Positions 12,846-13,472 of a stretch of DNA of 13,472 bases are shown here, piece by piece. The DNA lies in contig CAYTAG010000084.1 of NCBI GenBank assembly GCA_964435625.1, forward strand, positions 1 through 13,472, given 5' to 3'. Made by a program: the position numbers and the translations under genes. The notes under the pieces were generated by a model. The model was not told the DNA's origin. It did no database searches and was given only the letters and a program-made list of their open reading frames with translations. Source of the stretch: PXRE01 sp964435625. GTDB taxonomy: Archaea; Halobacteriota; Halobacteria; Halobacteriales; PXRE01. Within the stretch, counting starts at the first letter, position 1. Each line of letters begins with the position of its first letter.

Positions 12846-13472
12846 ATGACGGTCGGCCCCGACGATACCGACCCCCTCCCGACGGCCGACCTCCGGCGGA
12901 TGTTGGCGCACGTCGACCCGGACTGGCGACTGGTTGACGCCGAACCGTCCGCCGAGAGCAGCGACGCCGTCTACCTGGCGACGGTCGAGGACGGCGGGAC
13001 CGAGCGCTGCGTCGTCCTGAAGTACCCCGTGCTGGTCGAGGACGACCGGTTCCGGCGGGAGGCCGCGCTGACCGACTACGTGGCCGCGAACACTTCGCTG
13101 CCGGTCCCTGCAGTCCTGGGGAGCGTCGACGAGCACGACGAACTGCCCGCACCGTTCTTCGTTATGGAGCACCGCGAGGGCGTCAACCCACAGGCGATGG
13201 ACGGGGACCTCGACCCCGGGGCCAGAGACCGGGTGGTCCGCGAGGCCGGGCGCAACCTGGCCGAACTCCACGACCTCGGGCCGCTGTCGGGGTTCGGCTG
13301 GGTGACCGTCGAGGGCGGCGAACTTGCCGTCCGTGACCCGCGGGACTCCTGGCGTGAGACGGTCCGGTCCTGGGTCGAGACGCCTCTGTCGGACCTGGCC
13401 GATCCGTTCGCCGACCTGGAGGCCGACCTCCGGGCGGGCCTGGAGGCTCGAATCGCCGGCCTGCCCGACGAC
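12846..13472 (+). CDS. APH-type phosphotransferase family protein (3' end beyond window)
   Basis: The first 209 residues of an aminoglycoside-phosphotransferase/choline-kinase-like protein; the reading frame is still open at the last base. Visible are the nucleotide-binding lobe with a probable ATP-anchoring Lys, K59 in CVVLKYP, a likely helix-C E72 in RFRREAALTDYV, the hinge-like FFVMEHREG (104-112) and the helix RNLAELHDLGPL (136-147), all in the usual order. The catalytic loop (HGDxxxxN type) would lie downstream and cannot be checked. Haloarchaeal members are usually annotated only as phosphotransferases of unknown substrate, and antibiotic resistance should not be assumed. The ATG at 12846 is 13 nt after the preceding stop, suggesting one operon. 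Confidence 0.82.
   Translation, partial: MTVGPDDTDPLPTADLRRMLAHVDPDWRLVDAEPSAESSDAVYLATVEDGGTERCVVLKYPVLVEDDRFRREAALTDYVAANTSLPVPAVLGSVDEHDELPAPFFVMEHREGVNPQAMDGDLDPGARDRVVREAGRNLAELHDLGPLSGFGWVTVEGGELAVRDPRDSWRETVRSWVETPLSDLADPFADLEADLRAGLEARIAGLPDD

Noticed and set aside
12156..13271. Minus-strand 371-codon frame
   Set aside because: It is antisense to the DUF5807-like and phosphotransferase genes, with Arg-rich low-complexity sequence.

Overview
The window looks like a chromosomal segment of a haloarchaeon (class Halobacteria). The DNA is very GC-rich, the predicted proteins are strongly acidic (rich in Asp and Glu), archaeal-type TATA-like boxes lie about 25-30 nt before several starts, one tRNA gene carries an intron with an archaeal bulge-helix-bulge splice motif, and archaeal ribosomal protein S6e and an archaeal beta-CASP ribonuclease are present. 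The species cannot be fixed from the sequence alone.

Layout. (1) 31-137, minus: intron-containing tRNA-Lys(UUU). (2) 215-1480, plus: M20-family zinc peptidase/deacylase. (3) 1499-2155, minus: conserved protein with a ParB-like DNA-binding signature, converging on the peptidase. (4) 2231-7420, minus: a tightly packed four-gene unit transcribed in the order VWA protein, Ser/Thr kinase-FHA, PP2C phosphatase-FHA, second Ser/Thr kinase-FHA, with gaps of 2-12 nt. (5) 7550-8581, minus: a fourth FHA protein with three zinc ribbons and a long acidic linker. (6) 8582-8896: a 315-nt divergent, GTCC-rich intergenic region. (7) 8897-9484, plus: a membrane-anchored protein with a C-terminal zinc ribbon. 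(8) 9546-10844, plus: a beta-CASP metallo-beta-lactamase ribonuclease (aCPSF2-like) whose coding sequence holds two adjacent perfect hairpins that look like an in-frame insertion. (9) 10842-10929: four 22-nt tandem units overlapping its stop codon. (10) 11010-11276, minus: a small conserved-looking acidic protein. (11) 11389-12222, plus: rps6e and a small protein resembling DUF7112, stop codon abutting start codon. (12) 12285-12312: an AT-rich symmetric operator-like dyad. (13) 12401-13472, plus: a protein resembling DUF5807, then an APH-type phosphotransferase cut off by the window end.

The centrepiece is the phospho-signalling block at 2231-8581. It has writers (two Hanks-type kinases), an eraser (PP2C), readers (four FHA domains, one in each of four proteins) and a VWA scaffold with an intact metal-binding MIDAS site. 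The VWA + kinase + PP2C trio matches the logic of the TerY-P triad known from tellurium-resistance-associated systems. Here it appears without any ter genes in view, has a second kinase, and has an FHA domain fused to every catalytic member. The two kinases differ in key motifs (RD versus non-RD, and DFT/DFN instead of DFG), and the phosphatase FHA domain has lost canonical phosphothreonine-contact residues, which suggests divided roles. All functional statements rest on motif reading; no database search was run.
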